A stretch of DNA of 64,000 nt from Stenomitos frigidus ULC18 (GTDB lineage Bacteria > Cyanobacteriota > Cyanobacteriia > Leptolyngbyales > Leptolyngbyaceae): contig NZ_PVWK01000142.1 of assembly GCF_003003795.1 (NCBI RefSeq), positions 1-64,000 on the forward strand, written 5' to 3'. Below are positions 63,277-64,000 of this stretch, in pieces. Position 1 is the first letter of the stretch; each line of letters begins with the position of its first letter. The notes below the pieces were generated by a model. That model made no database searches. It saw only the letters and a list, made by a program, of their open reading frames with translations, and had not been told where the DNA came from. A program made the translations under genes and the position numbers.

Positions 63277-63840
63277 TTAAATTACATCCAACAGCGATCG
63301 AAATGTTGCTGCGAGATCCTTGAGCTGATAATGCGCGTTCAAACCACTGGGATTGGGCAACACCCAGACGATCGTGCCTTGCAACGCGTCTGATGGTAGT
63401 CCTTCTGACTGTCGCCCGATCGTTGCTTTGGGTCGTCCAAAGGCCGTGCGATAAGCACCAATGCCTAACACCGCAAGCACCTGGGGCTGATAGCGCTGCA
63501 CTTTGGCTAAAAGCTGCTTTCCACCCACAATAAGCTCATCGGTTGAAAGCTGATCGGCGGTGGCTGTTGCGCGATCGACCACATTGGTAATGCCATAGCC
63601 CAACTGCAACAGATCGCGATCGTTTCTAGGCGCATACAAGCGCTCTGTAAAACCAGCAGCGTGAAGAGTCGGCCAAAACCGATTACCAGGACGCGCAAAA
63701 TGATGCCCAACCACTGCACTGTACAGACTGGGATTAATGCCACAGAACAAGACCCGTAAGTCAGGCGCAATAAGATCGGGAACCGTTGTACCGATCGCCG
63801 CTTGAATCTCGGCTTTGGTCGGCTTATGGAGAGGGGGCAT
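63277..63840 (-). CDS. mug: Mismatch-specific uracil/thymine DNA glycosylase Mug
   Basis: A 187-aa DNA repair enzyme of the Mug/TDG group that removes U or T from G mismatches and ethenocytosine. The catalytic motif is VLFCGINPSLYSAVVGHHFA (GINPS), followed by PGNRFWPTLHAAGF and, near the end, LPNPSGLNAHY, which fits the DNA-intercalation loop. The start is ATG 63840. It is cytosolic and appears monocistronic. Confidence 0.93.
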   Translation of the reverse strand: MPPLHKPTKAEIQAAIGTTVPDLIAPDLRVLFCGINPSLYSAVVGHHFARPGNRFWPTLHAAGFTERLYAPRNDRDLLQLGYGITNVVDRATATADQLSTDELIVGGKQLLAKVQRYQPQVLAVLGIGAYRTAFGRPKATIGRQSEGLPSDALQGTIVWVLPNPSGLNAHYQLKDLAATFRSLLDVI

Positions 63841-64000
63841 AGGAGTGGGGAGTAGGGAGTAGGGGATGGAGAGTAGGGGAAATTTAACATGAACAGACTT
63901 TGCAAAAGCAAGCTAAGTTCTGCGTCAATATTGACTACTTCGTCAGGGCATTTCGGAGAGCCAGCACTATTGCGAATCACTTCAGCCTAAGATGGAAAGT
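63841..64000. other. Terminal spacer with GGAGTAGGG low-complexity run
   Basis: A run of GGAGTAGGGAGTAGGGG-type repeats at about 63841-63885 like those at 22708-22736, then AT-richer sequence to the window end. No gene seen; a truncated neighbour may begin beyond. Confidence 0.5.

Overview
The window is chromosomal DNA from a cyanobacterium. Three things point there: the HIP1 octamer GCGATCGC is scattered through genes and spacers, there is a chlorophyll-specific magnesium chelatase gene (chlH), and many genes belong to cyanobacterial families (Ycf33-like DUF751 before rbfA, an LrtA-type long HPF, Uma2 proteins, a GUN4-domain protein, multi-PAS hybrid kinases). The gene complement and repeat style suggest a filamentous Leptolyngbya-like lineage; this is inference. 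No rRNA, CRISPR array or recognisable transposase was found. One tRNA is present, tRNA-Glu(UUC).

Layout. 1-9.6 kb: a small membrane protein, chlH with its terminator, small hypothetical genes, a brnT-brnA toxin-antitoxin pair whose toxin carries an in-frame amber codon, an orphan nuclease-like ORF, a gene relic and an animal-type haem peroxidase. 9.6-19.7 kb: cupin protein, thioredoxin-like ferredoxin, tRNA-Glu, a small cyanobacterial regulator, a long spacer with a 95-bp hairpin element, an ABC ATPase, a 1070-aa hybrid kinase, ureF and ureE, and a PAS/LuxR-type regulator. 19.7-32.6 kb: an XRE-cupin regulator diverging from a one-direction gene train: purU, four sarcosine-oxidase-like subunits (mgdA, B, C, D), gmaS and mgsA, B, C. 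32.8-39 kb: leucyl aminopeptidase, a ferredoxin/metallo-beta-lactamase fusion, then a small defence-like cluster: a RelE-type pair, a TIR-coiled coil-GUN4 protein, a VapBC pair and a trypco1-like protein. 39-64 kb: mostly housekeeping (Rrf2, MFS, hisIE, typA, pilT, argF, midA, rlpA, lipB, hpf, a Dam-like methylase, rbfA, a GH3 glycosidase, mug), with spacers that hold two families of short dispersed repeats.

How the genes work together. The 20-33 kb train encodes what looks like a complete N-methylglutamate pathway for monomethylamine. GmaS makes gamma-glutamylmethylamide, MgsABC converts it to N-methylglutamate, and the MgdABCD complex (FAD, FMN and tetrahydrofolate sites) oxidises that to glutamate with the methyl carbon passed to tetrahydrofolate. 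PurU can then release formate from 10-formyl-tetrahydrofolate. In an oxygenic phototroph this most likely supplies nitrogen rather than carbon. The train has been disturbed by small insertions: two unrelated small genes between mgdA and mgdB, a G-rich repeat read through in frame inside mgdC, and an orphan antitoxin-like gene plus a palindromic repeat between mgsB and mgsC.

The tetrapyrrole theme recurs: chlH (GUN5 orthologue), tRNA-Glu (precursor donor for 5-aminolevulinate) and a GUN4 domain fused to a TIR effector domain. They lie too far apart to be an operon. All functional assignments come from reading protein motifs by eye; no database search was possible.
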